64,000 bases of DNA, from NCBI GenBank assembly GCA_025677835.1, contig JAIXMR010000002.1:124001-188000 (forward strand), in the 5' to 3' direction. Positions within the stretch are counted from its first letter, which is position 1. The number at the start of each line of letters is the position of its first letter. Both the position numbers and the translations under genes were made by a program. Positions 1 to 10,974 of this stretch are shown here, piece by piece. Origin of the DNA: Sporodiniella umbellata. Its lineage: Eukaryota; Mucoromycota; Mucoromycetes; Mucorales; Rhizopodaceae. Under the pieces are notes generated by a model. It worked only from the letters and a program-made list of their open reading frames with translations. It did not search any database and was not told where the DNA came from.

Positions 1-1845
1 GCCATTATTAAGCCTATCTCTCGTATATTGCCTGTTCGATGGGGCGGTGGTTATTTTGGACCCAAGGAAAACTGCACAGCCCAATCTGCTGCTACAACTG
101 CAGGCGGTTTGTCCGCCGGTTTTGTTTCTGGTATTCCTGCCATGTACAAACTTGGATTGATGACCAACCCTCGCGACGATGCTGCTGCCCTTTTCTTATT
201 TGCCATCTCTGCTGCTTTCTACGGCTTGTTCTTTGCCGTTCCTCTCCGTGATCACTTTGTTGTCAAGCAGGACTTGACTTTCCCCACACCACGTGCTGCC
301 GCCACCACCATCATTTCTCTCCACAGCACCGCTGAAGGCGAAAAAGAAGCCATGAAAAAGGCCATGTGGATGGGCATCTGGTTCGCTCTTTCTTTCCTCT
401 GGAGTTTAATTGGCTACTGGGTTCCTTTCTTCGACACTATTCACATTCTTTTCTGGATTGGCCATAGCGCTAACAACTACACTCCCTTGATGAGCGCAGA
501 TTTGGATTGGGGTTGGGTCTTCAAGTGGGACTATCCATTCTTTGGCGCTGGTCTTATGACTCCTGGTAACACTGTACACACTTTCTTTTTCACTTCTGTC
601 TTGGTTTATGGTATCATTGGCCCTGTTTGTGTTTCTAACGGCACATTTGCTCAACCCATGGGTTTCCCCGATCACGGAGGTATCAGTACTCAATCCTTCT
701 TCTTATGGCCCGGTATTGCCCTCATGGTATTGACCTCTTTTGCTGAACTTCTTGTACGCTACGAAACCCTCTGGCGTGGTATCAAGGGTGGTGTGCTTGG
801 TATGTACAATGGATGCATGGTTGGTGTGACTTATGTCAAGGCTCGAGTTTTCAAGCGCCCTCTTTCTGATAAAGAAAAGGTCAGAATCTCCACAGAACGT
901 GATCCTGAAGAGATCTTTGCTGACGATGAACTTGTACCTGCCTCTTGGTGGATTACTGGTACTTTTATTTCTATCATCTTCACCTGTGCTATTATGGGCC
1001 GTTATTTTGGTATGCCTGTATACCAATCTATCGTCGCTATCATCTTGGGTTTCATCTTTTCTTTTGTCGGTGTTCAAGCTGCTGGTGAAACTGATATCAA
1101 TCCTACAGGCTCCATTGGTAAAATGTCACAATTGGTCTTTGCCAAAATGCCTGCTTCTTCTATTGATCAAGTTCGCAAAAACAACTTGATGGCCGGTAAC
1201 ATTTCTGCTTCCGCTGCTGCTCAATCCGTTGATATGGTGGGCGATCTTAAAACCGGTCAATTGATCGGTGCATCTCCTCGTTCTCAATTCTGGGCTCAGT
1301 TTGTTGCTTCATTCTTTGCTATTGCTATCGCCGCCGGCCTTTTCATCTTGTTCGCCAATGCCTATCCTTGCGTTACTAGCTTGGGTCCTGTGAAACATGG
1401 AGAATGTGAATTCAGTTTAGTGGCTGTTCAAGCCTGGTATAAGGTGACTTTGCTCTTGACAGGCGGTGATGATCCTATCCCCAGAGGCTCCATTATCCTT
1501 ACCATCTGTTGTGCTATCTTTGGTATCATTGCTCCTTTCGTTCGTGAATATGCCGTCCCTCAAAAGTATCATCGTTTCTTCCCTTCATCTTCTGCTATTG
1601 GTATTGCCATGATCAACTCACAAAGCGAAGTTCCCTTGGCTATGTTCATTGGTTGGTGTGCTGGTAAAATCTGGAAGAAGATTGATCCTGAGGCTTGGGA
1701 TAACTACATGTACAGCACAGCCGGTGGTATGATTGCTGGTCAAGGTATCTCCGCTATTCTTCAAGCTGTATTCAAGTTAACCAATGTCGCTCCTTACGCT
1801 TACATTGGATCTTGTCCTTATGGAGATTTGGAACAATGCCCTTAA
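1..1845 (+). CDS. OPT-family oligopeptide/metal-chelate transporter, 3' part
   Basis: The reading frame is open from base 1 (GCC ATT ATT...) to a TAA at 1843-1845, so the gene starts outside the window. No ATG is seen near the left edge and the first visible residues lie inside the protein. About 614 residues are visible, with a dozen or so hydrophobic membrane spans. A GETDINPTG motif followed by GKMSQLVFA is typical of the OPT superfamily, which moves small peptides or metal chelates with protons across membranes. The C-terminal part (FFPSSSAIGIAMI) is closer to the YSL/YGL114W-like branch than to the classical Isp4 type; that placement is an inference. No intron is needed in the visible part. 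A poly(A) signal follows the stop. Confidence 0.85.
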   Translation, partial: AIIKPISRILPVRWGGGYFGPKENCTAQSAATTAGGLSAGFVSGIPAMYKLGLMTNPRDDAAALFLFAISAAFYGLFFAVPLRDHFVVKQDLTFPTPRAAATTIISLHSTAEGEKEAMKKAMWMGIWFALSFLWSLIGYWVPFFDTIHILFWIGHSANNYTPLMSADLDWGWVFKWDYPFFGAGLMTPGNTVHTFFFTSVLVYGIIGPVCVSNGTFAQPMGFPDHGGISTQSFFLWPGIALMVLTSFAELLVRYETLWRGIKGGVLGMYNGCMVGVTYVKARVFKRPLSDKEKVRISTERDPEEIFADDELVPASWWITGTFISIIFTCAIMGRYFGMPVYQSIVAIILGFIFSFVGVQAAGETDINPTGSIGKMSQLVFAKMPASSIDQVRKNNLMAGNISASAAAQSVDMVGDLKTGQLIGASPRSQFWAQFVASFFAIAIAAGLFILFANAYPCVTSLGPVKHGECEFSLVAVQAWYKVTLLLTGGDDPIPRGSIILTICCAIFGIIAPFVREYAVPQKYHRFFPSSSAIGIAMINSQSEVPLAMFIGWCAGKIWKKIDPEAWDNYMYSTAGGMIAGQGISAILQAVFKLTNVAPYAYIGSCPYGDLEQCP

Positions 1846-1912
1846 TATCCTCACTCCATTTTTTTTCGTTTCCTATTATCCCTTTTTAATCTATATTCCT
1901 GTATAAGCTAGT

Positions 1913-1918
1913 AATAAA
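1913..1918 (+). promoter_or_regulatory. poly(A) signal of the OPT gene
   Basis: AATAAA lies 68 nt after the OPT stop codon, in a T-rich 3' region. The match is exact; the role is inferred from position. Confidence 0.5.
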
Positions 1919-2522
1919 AACCAAAAGAGTTTTCTTTATATCCCAAAATAAACTGTTTTATCACGTGTGTCTCTTTGCCTCTTATGTGCAACATTACAAG
2001 ACAAAGAATTTTGCAGAAAGTGTGTCAGCTGTTTGGAAAAATAACGGCGGTCAATTACTAACCATTTACTGTTTCCGGTCGGTGTAATAAAATATAGCTG
2101 CCACATCCCAACCCTATTTTTAAATTGCCTCTTTTTACTTCCAAGCGGATTCACGCTTGCTTATAGTCATACACGTGTGCCACTCATTGGAAATTATACC
2201 AAGTGGTAATTCAATCGATTATCAAAGTCTATTCAGAGGGTCCAGTATTCATAATACACTATGTTTTTTTTAAAAAAAAAGGGTGACTGTTCTGGGCGCT
2301 TTTCTTTTAAACTTTTAACCCAAACGGAAGGGTAATAGGATGTAAATCTTTGACTATTGAATATTGGCTGTATTGTTGTTGTAGTGTCATTTAGAAATAT
2401 CAATAGCGTCATCAGATACTCACTATCATCGGCTGGATTGTTAAGTGCAAGCAAATCGTAGCTCCAAAAACAAGGCTTTTTTTTTTTAAAATTGTTTGTT
2501 TTATTTACGATTTTTGCTCCCA
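1919..2522. other. intergenic region between convergent genes
   Basis: This stretch separates the convergent OPT and CCT3 genes. It is AT-rich and carries a T8/A9 palindrome near 2263-2280. I see no coding signal or RNA gene. Confidence 0.6.
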
Positions 2523-4446
2523 CTATTGTTGAGGAGCTCTATTCTTTGAAAGACCTGACACAATATCATCTACACGCAACAATAAGCATGAAGACTACAA
2601 ATATATAAAAAGAGAAATGTTAGTAAATATCAGATGAAACCTTTGTATGAGTTTACCTCAATAGCTGTCTTAATTGTTTGAACTTTAACGGCACTGGGTT
2701 CCCAAATGCCATAATCCTTCATATCTACAACCTTGCCAGCTTCACCATCAATACCAAATGAGTGTTCGCCAGCTGTGTGTTTGGCTCTCAATTGTGTCAA
2801 TGTTTTGATGGCGTTACCACCACAGTTTTGTACTAGTGTACGAGGAATGACTTCCATGGCTTCAGCCACGGAGCGGTAGGGCCACTGCTCGATTCCTTCA
2901 ATCAACTTGGCTTTTTCTTCTAATTTAACAGCAACAGCCATTTCTGTGGCACCGCCTCCAGGAGCTAATTTGGCACTGAAAAACACGTTACGCGCAACGC
3001 ACATAGCATCTTGAAGGTTACGTTCTACTTCGTTTAGGATGTCTTTGCTGGGACCGCGCAACACGATGGAACAGGCCTTAGGGTCTTGACACTTGGTCAA
3101 GAAAGTAAAGTATTCGTCTCCGATTTTGTCAATATTGAACAAACCACATTGAGTGCCCACATCAGATTCTCTCAAGTCGTCTACACGGTTGACAATAGTG
3201 GCACCGACAGCACGGGCAATACGGTTATTGTCAGTTTTGCGAACACGGCGAATAGCAGTGATATTGGCCTTCACAAAATAATGCTGTGCGAGATCTGTTC
3301 ACATAAAGGTTAGGGTCGAATTCCAACGAACGTTGTTCTTATATCTTACCAGAGACACCCTTTTCTGTAAAGACCAAATCAGGCTTCAAGGAGATAATCT
3401 TATCGCACATAGCCTTCACTTGTTCTTCTTCGATTTGAAGGATACGATTCCAGTCGGCTTCTTTTGTGATTTCAATGTTGGTTTGTGATTCACCCTTTTT
3501 ATATTCGAGGGGACAATCCAACAAAATGACGCGAGGGTTTTCAATGCGACGACGCATCTTGGGATGAGTCACGTCCTTGTTGAGAATAATACCATCCAAT
3601 ACTTGGGACTGTTCGATTTCTCCACCAGGAATCTTTTCAACACGAGCATAACGCTTAATGTCTACTTCTGTCTTTTCTGTACCTTCTTCTTTGATGGCGA
3701 CTGTACGCACAGCGTCCAAGGCGAGCTTACACATTAAATCACTCCAGGTGCTGGTAAATTTGGTACCAATGGAGCTCTTGATCAAACTCAACATTTCCTC
3801 AGTGTTACTGACATCCACAGGTGTAGAGATTTCTTCCACAATCTTCAAGGCATCTTCAAGAGCCTTTTTGTAAGCGCTGATGATGACCACAGGATGAATG
3901 TTGTTTTGGACATGAGGCAAGGCACCAGCAAGCACTTCACCAGCTACAATTACATAAAAGAAAAGCTGTGTTGATATACAACCGTTTCCTCTCACTTTCT
4001 CGTCCCTTTTGCATCTTACCAAGAATAATAACGCTGGTGGTACCATCGCCAACTTCTTCATCTTGAGTTCTAGAAAGTTCAATCATGCTCTTGGCAGCTG
4101 GGTGATCTACTTCAATTTCACGGAGGATGGCGTTACCATCGTTGGTCAACAAGATGCCACCCATAGGATCAAGCAACATCTTCAACATAGAACGAGGACC
4201 GAGACATGTACGGATGACATCGGCTACTGTCTAACGGTCAAAATTTTAGAATGACTTTCAGATGATGCTTCTTTTTTGCAATTGTTTACCTTGGCAGCAG
4301 TAATGTTTGAAAGCTGAGCCTTACGCCCAGACTCTCTTTCCATATTGGTATCTAATCATTATATGAGACTTCGCTGCTTTTTTTATTATACATGTATGTG
4401 TATAGCATTTGGTTTAGTTACTCATAACAATCACGGGGGCTTGCAT
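2523..4446 (-). CDS. CCT3: T-complex protein 1 subunit gamma (CCT3)
   Basis: One of the eight subunits of the cytosolic chaperonin TRiC/CCT, which folds actin, tubulin and other proteins with ATP. Six exons join in phase: 4446-4422, 4351-4290, 4230-4020, 3943-3350, 3294-2657 and 2594-2523, giving 533 aa, the usual length. The sequence follows human CCT3 throughout: RESGRKAQLSNITAAK, LGPRSMLKMLLDPMGG, the ATP-site GDGTTSVIILAGE, the gamma-specific ARVEKIPGG and DVTHPKMRRRI, RRVRKTDNNRIARA, LAPGGGATE, and the C-terminal LLLRVDDIVSG. The ATG at 4446 gives MQAPVIVMNTNMERES, matching the family N-terminus. The first exon is only 25 nt. It is divergent from the S29 gene with about 610 bp between starts. 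Confidence 0.97.
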
Positions 4447-5056
4447 CTTTAACAAAAAACTCGTAAATAAAAGCGCGTTAGTGAAAAAAAAAAAGAAAAG
4501 ATGAAAAAGGATGAAAAAGATGATTACTTTTTTTTTTTTTTTTTTTCGAATGAGAAAACACGAGGCAACGCACGAGAAATTGAGTGACGTATAGAATAGG
4601 GGCACACCTACTTTTATTTCTTGTGAAGTCTTTTGCGGACACTCAAGTCTGAGAGGAACATCCTTTGAACGGACTTTGTTCATTAAACTTTAAAAATAAA
4701 GTCCTCCTTGCCACAAAATGTGTCTGGAAAACCTTTTTCAGAGTAGAGAATTAAGAAAGTAGATCAAAAGAAAAAAGCAGACAAAAAAAAACTCTTTCTG
4801 TCTTAACTCCTTTACCCGTCTTCCGATTTGGCTTACTTGGATTCTATTTGCTTTGGCTTCAGTTGGACTCTGGCTTTTCGAATGAGATGACAGTTCGGGT
4901 CAAGGCTGGAGAAAAGGTGTGTCCCTAGTGTGTGGCTTGTATATTTTTGCCCTTTTTTTTTTTTTTTCTCGAAAAAATTTTTGTGTGCGAGAGAGGTGCG
5001 TACCTCGATCCAATTTTAAAACTTTCTCTTCTTCTTCCTGTTTGTAATACATTATC
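4447..5056. promoter_or_regulatory. divergent promoter region CCT3 / RPS29
   Basis: This 610-bp gap lies between two head-to-head housekeeping genes and should hold both promoters. It contains long T- and A-runs (for example T18 near 4529). A pyrimidine-rich tract (CTTTCTCTTCTTCTTCCTG, about 5022-5040) lies just before the S29 start and probably is its 5' leader. No clear TATA box was found. Confidence 0.45.
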
Positions 5057-5348
5057 ATGGCCCACGCTAACGTTTGGAACTCTCACCCCAAGTCCTCCGG
5101 TAAAGGAGCCCGTCAATGGTAAGTATTTTTAGACAAAGCATACAGGCATATATACCGACTCTCTTCACCTAGTCGTGTCTGTGCTCACCGTGCTGGTTTG
5201 ATTCGCAAGTACAACTTGAACATTTGCCGTCAATGTTTCCGTGAATATGCCGCCGATATTGGCTTCAACAAGGTGAGATAAACAAATTGATAGTATTTAA
5301 CATAGACACTTACTGAAACTTTTTTTTTTTTTTTTGTAGTTCCGTTAA
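5057..5348 (+). CDS. RPS29: 40S ribosomal protein S29 (uS14)
   Basis: A zinc-binding protein of the small ribosomal subunit head. Three exons, 5057-5118, 5173-5272 and 5340-5348, encode 56 aa, exactly the eukaryotic length. The zinc pattern C-x2-C (CRVC) and C-x2-C (CRQC) is present, as are the family motifs [15 protein letters not shown] and AADIGFNK. The first cysteine codon is split by intron 1 (TG|T), and the last exon holds only FR and the stop. The ATG at 5057 sits in ATCATGG, a good start context. A poly(A) signal lies at 5387-5392. Too short for naive ORF calling because of the introns. Confidence 0.97.
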
Positions 5349-5386
5349 ACGAAACAACCCTTTCTTTCAAAGAAAAATCCATGAAT

Positions 5387-5392
5387 AATAAA
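5387..5392 (+). promoter_or_regulatory. poly(A) signal of RPS29
   Basis: AATAAA lies 39 nt after the S29 stop codon. Exact match; role inferred from position. Confidence 0.5.
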
Positions 5393-5540
5393 GAAAGTTC
5401 GCATTTTTTTTTACAGAAAGTGAACCCCCAGTTATATCATCTCTTTATGTACCGTTTTACATGGATTCATTGCGCTTTTGTTTTCTTTTTTTTGTTTATA
5501 TATTACTAGCTTTTAAACAGAAAATTTTCTTGGAATAATT

Positions 5541-6531
5541 ATGGACGATTATCATCTATCTTTGACAAACCCTTTTGTGCTTGCTACAGGAGCCCTTTCA
5601 GCTGTAAGTCATTGTTTTGTGTTTGAGAAGGCTTTGCGTTAAAGAATAAGACATATAGGCTGGGTGGTTAATTTTATTTATTGGTGGTTGCGTTGCTGGT
5701 TTTCATGGTGTAATTTGGTGGATCATTATCTATGAACTAGTGTTTGTCGTCTCCGTCATGGTTGTGCTAGGCTTGAGTTTATTGCCTTCGTATCATAATA
5801 TGGTAAGCGCTCTGCTCTGTTCTTTTTACAAGCCTTGAATCTAACGGTGCATACAGGTTTTCCTTTTTATGTCCATCAGCATTGTCTATCTGACTTATCT
5901 TGTCCAAGATGTTTTATATGGTATCAACTCTAGCGGCGGTAACCGAGCTGCTGCTGCTGGGGCTATTATCTTGGTGATTATGCAGGTAAAAAATACTGGT
6001 TTGGGGCTGTAGTCTGTTTACTGACCATAAACCCTTTAGTTCTTGTTGGCCTTCCTATTGACTTCTCCAGAAGACTCTTGGTTCCGTTCATTCGGCACCA
6101 AGACTGTCAACTATGGTGGCAATCTGTCCCACCGATTTGTCAACAGTGTTCGTCCTAATGCTAGAGGAAGCACCAAAGAAAAGGATCTACCTCGTCGCTA
6201 TGACGATGAAACCGATATTGGCGATGGCGCTACCCGTCGGGAGGAGTTTGAGCTTGCTACCGCTTTGCATGGATGTAGGTTTCTCATTTTATTTAGAAAC
6301 CAAACATACTAATTTTTTAAAAAAAAAAGATCAAGCCAGTGCTGACGATCCTTCTGAACTCTCTTTTGAAAAAGGAGATACGCTTGAAGTCTTGGATAAA
6401 CGTGGAAATTGGTGGCAAGCACGCAAGCCAGACGGTTCTACGGGCATTGTTCCCAGCAACTACGTAAGTTGTACTTTTTACAACACATTGAATGGAACTG
6501 GCCACTAACTCACGTGTTTTAGTTTCAATAA
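5541..6531 (+). CDS. SHO1: SHO1-like osmosensor, four TM segments plus C-terminal SH3 domain
   Basis: Sho1 is a fungal plasma-membrane adaptor that feeds the HOG MAP kinase pathway; its SH3 domain recruits the MAPKK Pbs2. Six exons (5541-5603, 5659-5802, 5857-5985, 6040-6274, 6330-6463, 6523-6531) join in phase to 237 aa. Four hydrophobic spans fill roughly residues 12-120, followed by a polar linker (about 125-170) and an SH3 domain: ALHGYQAS, then a PSELSFEKGDTLEV stretch, GNWWQARKPDGSTGIVPSNY, ending almost at the stop (FQ). The domain order and spacing are those of Sho1, though the linker is shorter than in yeast (367 aa). The SH3 ALxxY motif is split by intron 4. Only 69 bp separate its stop from the stop of the convergent transporter gene. 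Confidence 0.88.
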
Positions 6532-6569
6532 GCGTATAAACAAGACGCATTTATTCTTATAATTTAATT

Positions 6570-6575
6570 AATAAA
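6570..6575 (+). promoter_or_regulatory. poly(A) signal of SHO1-like gene
   Basis: AATAAA lies 38 nt after the stop, inside the 69-bp convergent gap with the MFS gene. The transcripts of the two genes probably overlap at their 3' ends. Confidence 0.45.
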
Positions 6576-6600
6576 AATCATTTATTGAAAACCTTAGTAT

Positions 6601-8275
6601 TCATTCTGTTTTTCTAATCTTTTTCTTGTTGGGCAAACCGATGGCGGCAATCCAAGTAGTTGCCAACATAACAAGCGACCCCAAAGCATAACATGTAGCA
6701 GGACCCCACATCCAGTATACAGTACATGCTGACATAGGACCTAAAGCTCTTCCTAATTGACCATAGCTACGAAACTGACCCAATTTCTTACCTTTTCCCG
6801 ATTCAAGACTAGCCAAGGCTGTCAAACCGCTGACAACGGTTCCGGATGTAAATGCCAAACAGGTAACCCCTGTGTACAACCATACCATTGGGTGGGACGA
6901 TTCAGCAGTAGAAGCCAAGCAGTAGAAACCAAGAATACACATGATCATTCCTTGAAGTACCATTCTCTTTTCACCTTTCTGAACACATCGACGTACATAA
7001 CCACCTTGGATCAGAGCAGAAGCGACACCCATGTAACTCAGCAGCTTTCCCTGTTGCATGTGGCTGAAATCCAAGACATCAAATGTCAGAAAAACCAAAG
7101 TGAACTCCATGCCAGAGAAAATAAAAGAAAAGAGGCCCATAATATGGTTGAGTGTATTGAGTTTGACAGAAGGCGACTCGACGCGTCGTTGAAGTGTCTC
7201 AGGCAATTTCTTGTACAGATAGAGGGTCTCAGCCATCAGAAGAGCAAGTCCTATGAAGGCAGCCATAGAATAGGGATAAATACCGAATTGGATCAGTGAA
7301 GGGTATGTTGACAGATCAATTGACGCAAACCAAGCACCCATAGGTGGGCCTAAAGTGAAAGCAGTAGCAAACGCTATACCTACAAGTGCCTATTTTTTCG
7401 AGGGTATGTCAGTATCAGTGGCTGTTTCTTGATTTTTTGTCATTGTCATTGTCTTTTTTTTTTTTTTTTGGAATTTACCAAGCTTTTGGATCTTTGTTCA
7501 GGTGCAGTAATATCGGAAATAACAGCCGTACTCAATTGAACGTTGCCTTCACTCAAACCACCAATCACACGAGCCAATAAGAACCAATTGAAAGAGTGAG
7601 CAAAAAGCCAGATTAAGGTAGAAAGCAGATTTCCTATCTAGAGTAGATGTGTTGATAAGAAACGAAAAGTTGCATTGAATAGGTGACTCAAACTTACCAT
7701 TGTATAAAGTAATACAGTACGACGGCCCAGCCTGTCACTTGCACGACCAATGATGGGCGATACGATAAATTGAAGCAAAGAGAACAAAGATCCTACTAAC
7801 CCACCTAGTAATACCGTATCCCATTTGTCTGAACCTGCATGGCGATGAGTTACTTGTTTGAAATATTCTAATAATTGCGATGCATAGTTTAAAACCAATC
7901 CCTATGAAAAAAAAAAAAAAAAAAAAAAAAACGCAAGGTAAATTTCCGAACAAAAAAAAACAAGAAGCGGAATCTCACCTGTTCTTCGTTGTGTCTATAA
8001 TAATTTAACAGTCGAGGAAATAATGGTAAAATGAGCGTGAAAGCAAAAAGATCGACAATGAGTGCAACAAAAACAGTGCGCACAGTTGATTGAGTCGCCT
8101 TTACATAACGCTCTTTTTCTTGGGCTGAAATAGCGATCCACTTTTTATTCAAGTGAGCGTGTAAATCCTCTATTGACATTTCCGGATTCGTTTCTTTCAA
8201 GCTTCTCTGTTGCTCTATAGCAAAAGCTGAATAGCCCAATTCTTCATGACATAAGCCTTGTGTAGGTTTAGTCAT
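6601..8275 (-). CDS. MFSD10-like MFS transporter with an HMG-box-like N-terminal extension
   Basis: Four exons (8275-7979, 7901-7698, 7637-7479, 7389-6601) join in phase to 482 aa. From residue 66 the protein follows animal MFSD10 (TETRAN): [17 protein letters not shown] in TM1, [16 protein letters not shown], the MFS loop [50 protein letters not shown] and [16 protein letters not shown]. It is thus a major facilitator, probably an organic-ion exporter; the substrate is unknown. Residues 14-60 resemble an HMG box: [27 protein letters not shown], then SAQEKERY. Both parts lie in exon 1 in one frame, so the joint is not a splicing guess. The ATG at 8275 is the first in frame. Intron 1 contains a run of more than 20 T on the coding strand. 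Confidence 0.88.
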
Positions 8276-8839
8276 AATACAAGAAGAGAGACAGAAGGGG
8301 TAGGGAAGGGGAGAAAAGGAGAGGGCGTGAAAAATAGTCCGGCATTTTAGGGTGACAGATCAGCTGACCAATGAAAGCCAGATAGAACCTAATCAAGGTA
8401 TTTTTGCCTTTTTTTTCCCTTTTTTTTTTGTTCTCATTTTTCTCTTTATTTCATTTTGCTTCTTTTTTTTTCTTGTGTGTGTTTGTACATGTTAGATCCT
8501 GGCTAATTTACAAAACAAAAACAAAAAAAAAGCAAGAAAAAAAGTAGGTTGATGTTGTGTTGATAACTGGCTCTCCTTACTTCTTTACACCAGTAATAAA
8601 CTACTTATACATATCTTATTTTTTTAACTGTTGAAAAAAAATGTTAGATATATAATTCAACTTTAGAGCAAAAGCTTACAATTTTTATTATTCGATCCCC
8701 CCCTTCTCTCTCCCCTTCTTCTTTTATCTCCCTTAGAAAAAAAATATACAGACACCCACACCTTCACATATAAATATATAAATACACACTTATACACACA
8801 TATATATAAATACATATAACTACACACATCACTCTTATT
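8276..8839. promoter_or_regulatory. divergent promoter region, MFS gene / PRL phosphatase
   Basis: This 564-bp gap lies between two divergent starts. It holds many T- and A-runs, a C8 run near 8697, and imperfect AT/AC repeats (TATATA and ACACAC steps, about 8755-8830) just upstream of the phosphatase start. No gene is seen. Confidence 0.45.
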
Positions 8840-9530
8840 ATGTACACCCGAACTCAATCCCCTTTCAACTCAACAGCAAGTCGTTCCTTAATCAACCCTC
8901 CTACCTTTGTTGACTATAACGGCTTACGTTTTTTAATTGTGGATGCACCATCTTCTAATAATCTTCCACTTTATTTACAAGTAAATGAAACAACCCAATC
9001 ATACTTTTTTAGATGAAAAGAAAAAACTCATTGGTCGTTAGGAATTCAAACGTTGGAATGTAACTGATGTCGTAAGATGCTGTGAGGCAACCTATCCTAA
9101 AGAGCCTTTAAACGAAAACGATATACAAGTTCACGATTTTGTATTTAATGATGGCGAAGCGCCACCTGCAGCTATTGTAGACGCATGGTTACACTTGGTA
9201 GATAATCGATTCGAAGCGTCTCATGAAGAGAGCTGTTTGCCATGTATTGCCATCCACTGTGTGGCAGGGTTAGGAAGGTATGAATAGTAGATTCTAATCA
9301 ATCGAAAGGGGATAGTAATCTCACATCTATTTTTTTTTTCTTTTTTTTTTTTTGGATATAAAAGGGCTCCAGTACTTGTGACTATTGCTTTGATTGAAGA
9401 TGGAATGCCCTCATTAGACGCTGTTGCTTATATTCGAGAACGTCGTCGAGGTGCTATCAATAGAAAACAATTGAAATATATCGAATCCTATAAACCACGA
9501 TCAAAGAAGGCAGGCTGCATCATTTCCTGA
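8840..9530 (+). CDS. PRL-type (PTP4A) prenylated protein tyrosine phosphatase
   Basis: Three exons (8840-8980, 9042-9277, 9365-9530) encode 180 aa. The signature loop [19 protein letters not shown] is the PRL form of HC-x5-R, with the catalytic cysteine in HCVAG; the essential Arg codon is split by intron 2 (AG|G). The upstream [11 protein letters not shown] segment carries the general-acid Asp region. [16 protein letters not shown] matches the PRL family. The protein ends in CIIS, a CAAX box for prenylation, after a basic stretch (KPRSKK), so membrane attachment is expected. The family length is about 170 aa. Intron 1 has two possible acceptors; only the second (exon start 9042) keeps the frame. 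A poly(A) signal begins 9 nt after the stop. Confidence 0.95.
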
Positions 9531-9539
9531 ATTTACAAT

Positions 9540-9545
9540 AATAAA
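9540..9545 (+). promoter_or_regulatory. poly(A) signal of the PRL phosphatase gene
   Basis: AATAAA lies almost directly behind the stop codon, so the 3' UTR may be very short. Role inferred. Confidence 0.35.
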
Positions 9546-10974
9546 AAGCTTTCATTTCGCTCTATGTTAAGAAGACTGTTTTTTGCAAAGCACCACACAG
9601 TTTCTTTTGATACAAGACCAAACCTATAGAAATTGACCAAAAGCCCTGAAACCCCAAAGGACCAACATGCCTTTCTCCTGCTATAAACAAATGGACTAGT
9701 TTCGTGCTTTCTCACAAGCAATCAAATTGGTGGATTGAAGAGAAGATGCGATGACTCAATTTCCTGAAAAAGTGCCTCAATCTCAGGTTGTTATGATATC
9801 ATTTTTTTTCGCCAAATTCCACTTTTTAATAACTTGTAACTGATTGCGCTATGATATCATAGAAGATTGATAATGACCAGATAAAAAGGGCGTTCTTAGC
9901 TTTTGACGTTCTAGGATTAACTCTAAATTTCGTATTGTCTAGTAAAGGCCTTTGATATACCTACCGGCAAATCTGGGTATTGATTTCTCTTTTTCTTTTT
10001 TGTTTTTTCAACAAATCCGTAATGCGTACATTGAGTGACAAGATTCCAAACCTAGTTGTGACACTCAAAAAAGTTTATTCAATAAAGCAAACAATAAAGG
10101 GAACTACTGCGCTTCCGATAAAGATGAATTGATTTTCCCAGGTTGGGTTATAAAAACTGAAAAGTAGCTCAAATGATCGTCAGCGGAAACCGGCAATGGA
10201 ATTGACTTGATGAAAATTTATTCTACCTTTAGAAGCCCTACAATGATTGTTTGAGTGAATGCTCTTTTCAGATCAATTCTGATCGTGAAATAGTAATATA
10301 GTAACAAAATCTTCCAAGATCTACTTGTAGACTTGAGTTTATGGATGCTTTCAATGGAACTTTTGGTGGCTAAAGTAAAAGACAGACAAAATAAAAGTTC
10401 AATCAAGATTCTGAGTCTTTAAAAAGAGAAAGCAAAAAAAAAAAAACAAAAAAGTAAATAATTTTCACTGATATAGGATTGTTTAGGTATTGATTTTTGT
10501 CCGTTTTCCAAAGGACTTTTTTATGTCATGGCAATTTTAGATTTAGAAAAGCATGCCATTTACTACAAAAACAGTCTCTATTACTAGAAAACGTTTCACT
10601 TTGATTCTCGCTAGTGTCAAAGGGCAAGCTTTTACATCTTTTTTTTCTCTAAAAAAAAAGACACAGGCTGAGCATTGAGACGGATCAAACTAAAAAAAAG
10701 AAGCATTTTAGAAAGTATTGCATCCACATTTAACAATACACATGTTAAAAGTGTTTTTGAAAAACCAGAAAGTTTTACATACTTGTCACAACAAATAAAA
10801 AAGAACGCGTTAGAATGTTTATACTTTTTATTGTTAAAACAAAACAACGACTAAAAAACCCCGAAGAGGCAATTGTCCGAAACTTTTTTATGGAAGTTTA
10901 ATCACACATATATGTGAATGGATATTAGGTATGTGGTAGATCTATATATAGAGAGAGGAAAAGAGGTGTTATTT
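9546..10974. other. gene-free AT-rich region
   Basis: About 1.4 kb without a credible coding region. It contains two copies of the 10-bp palindrome ATGATATCAT (9793-9802 and 9851-9860). No RNA gene was recognised. Confidence 0.55.

Noticed and set aside
2233..2523. 96-codon minus-strand frame next to the CCT3 stop
   Set aside because: Lys/Phe/Asn-rich composition driven by T and A runs, no motif, and it overlaps the CCT3 3' region.
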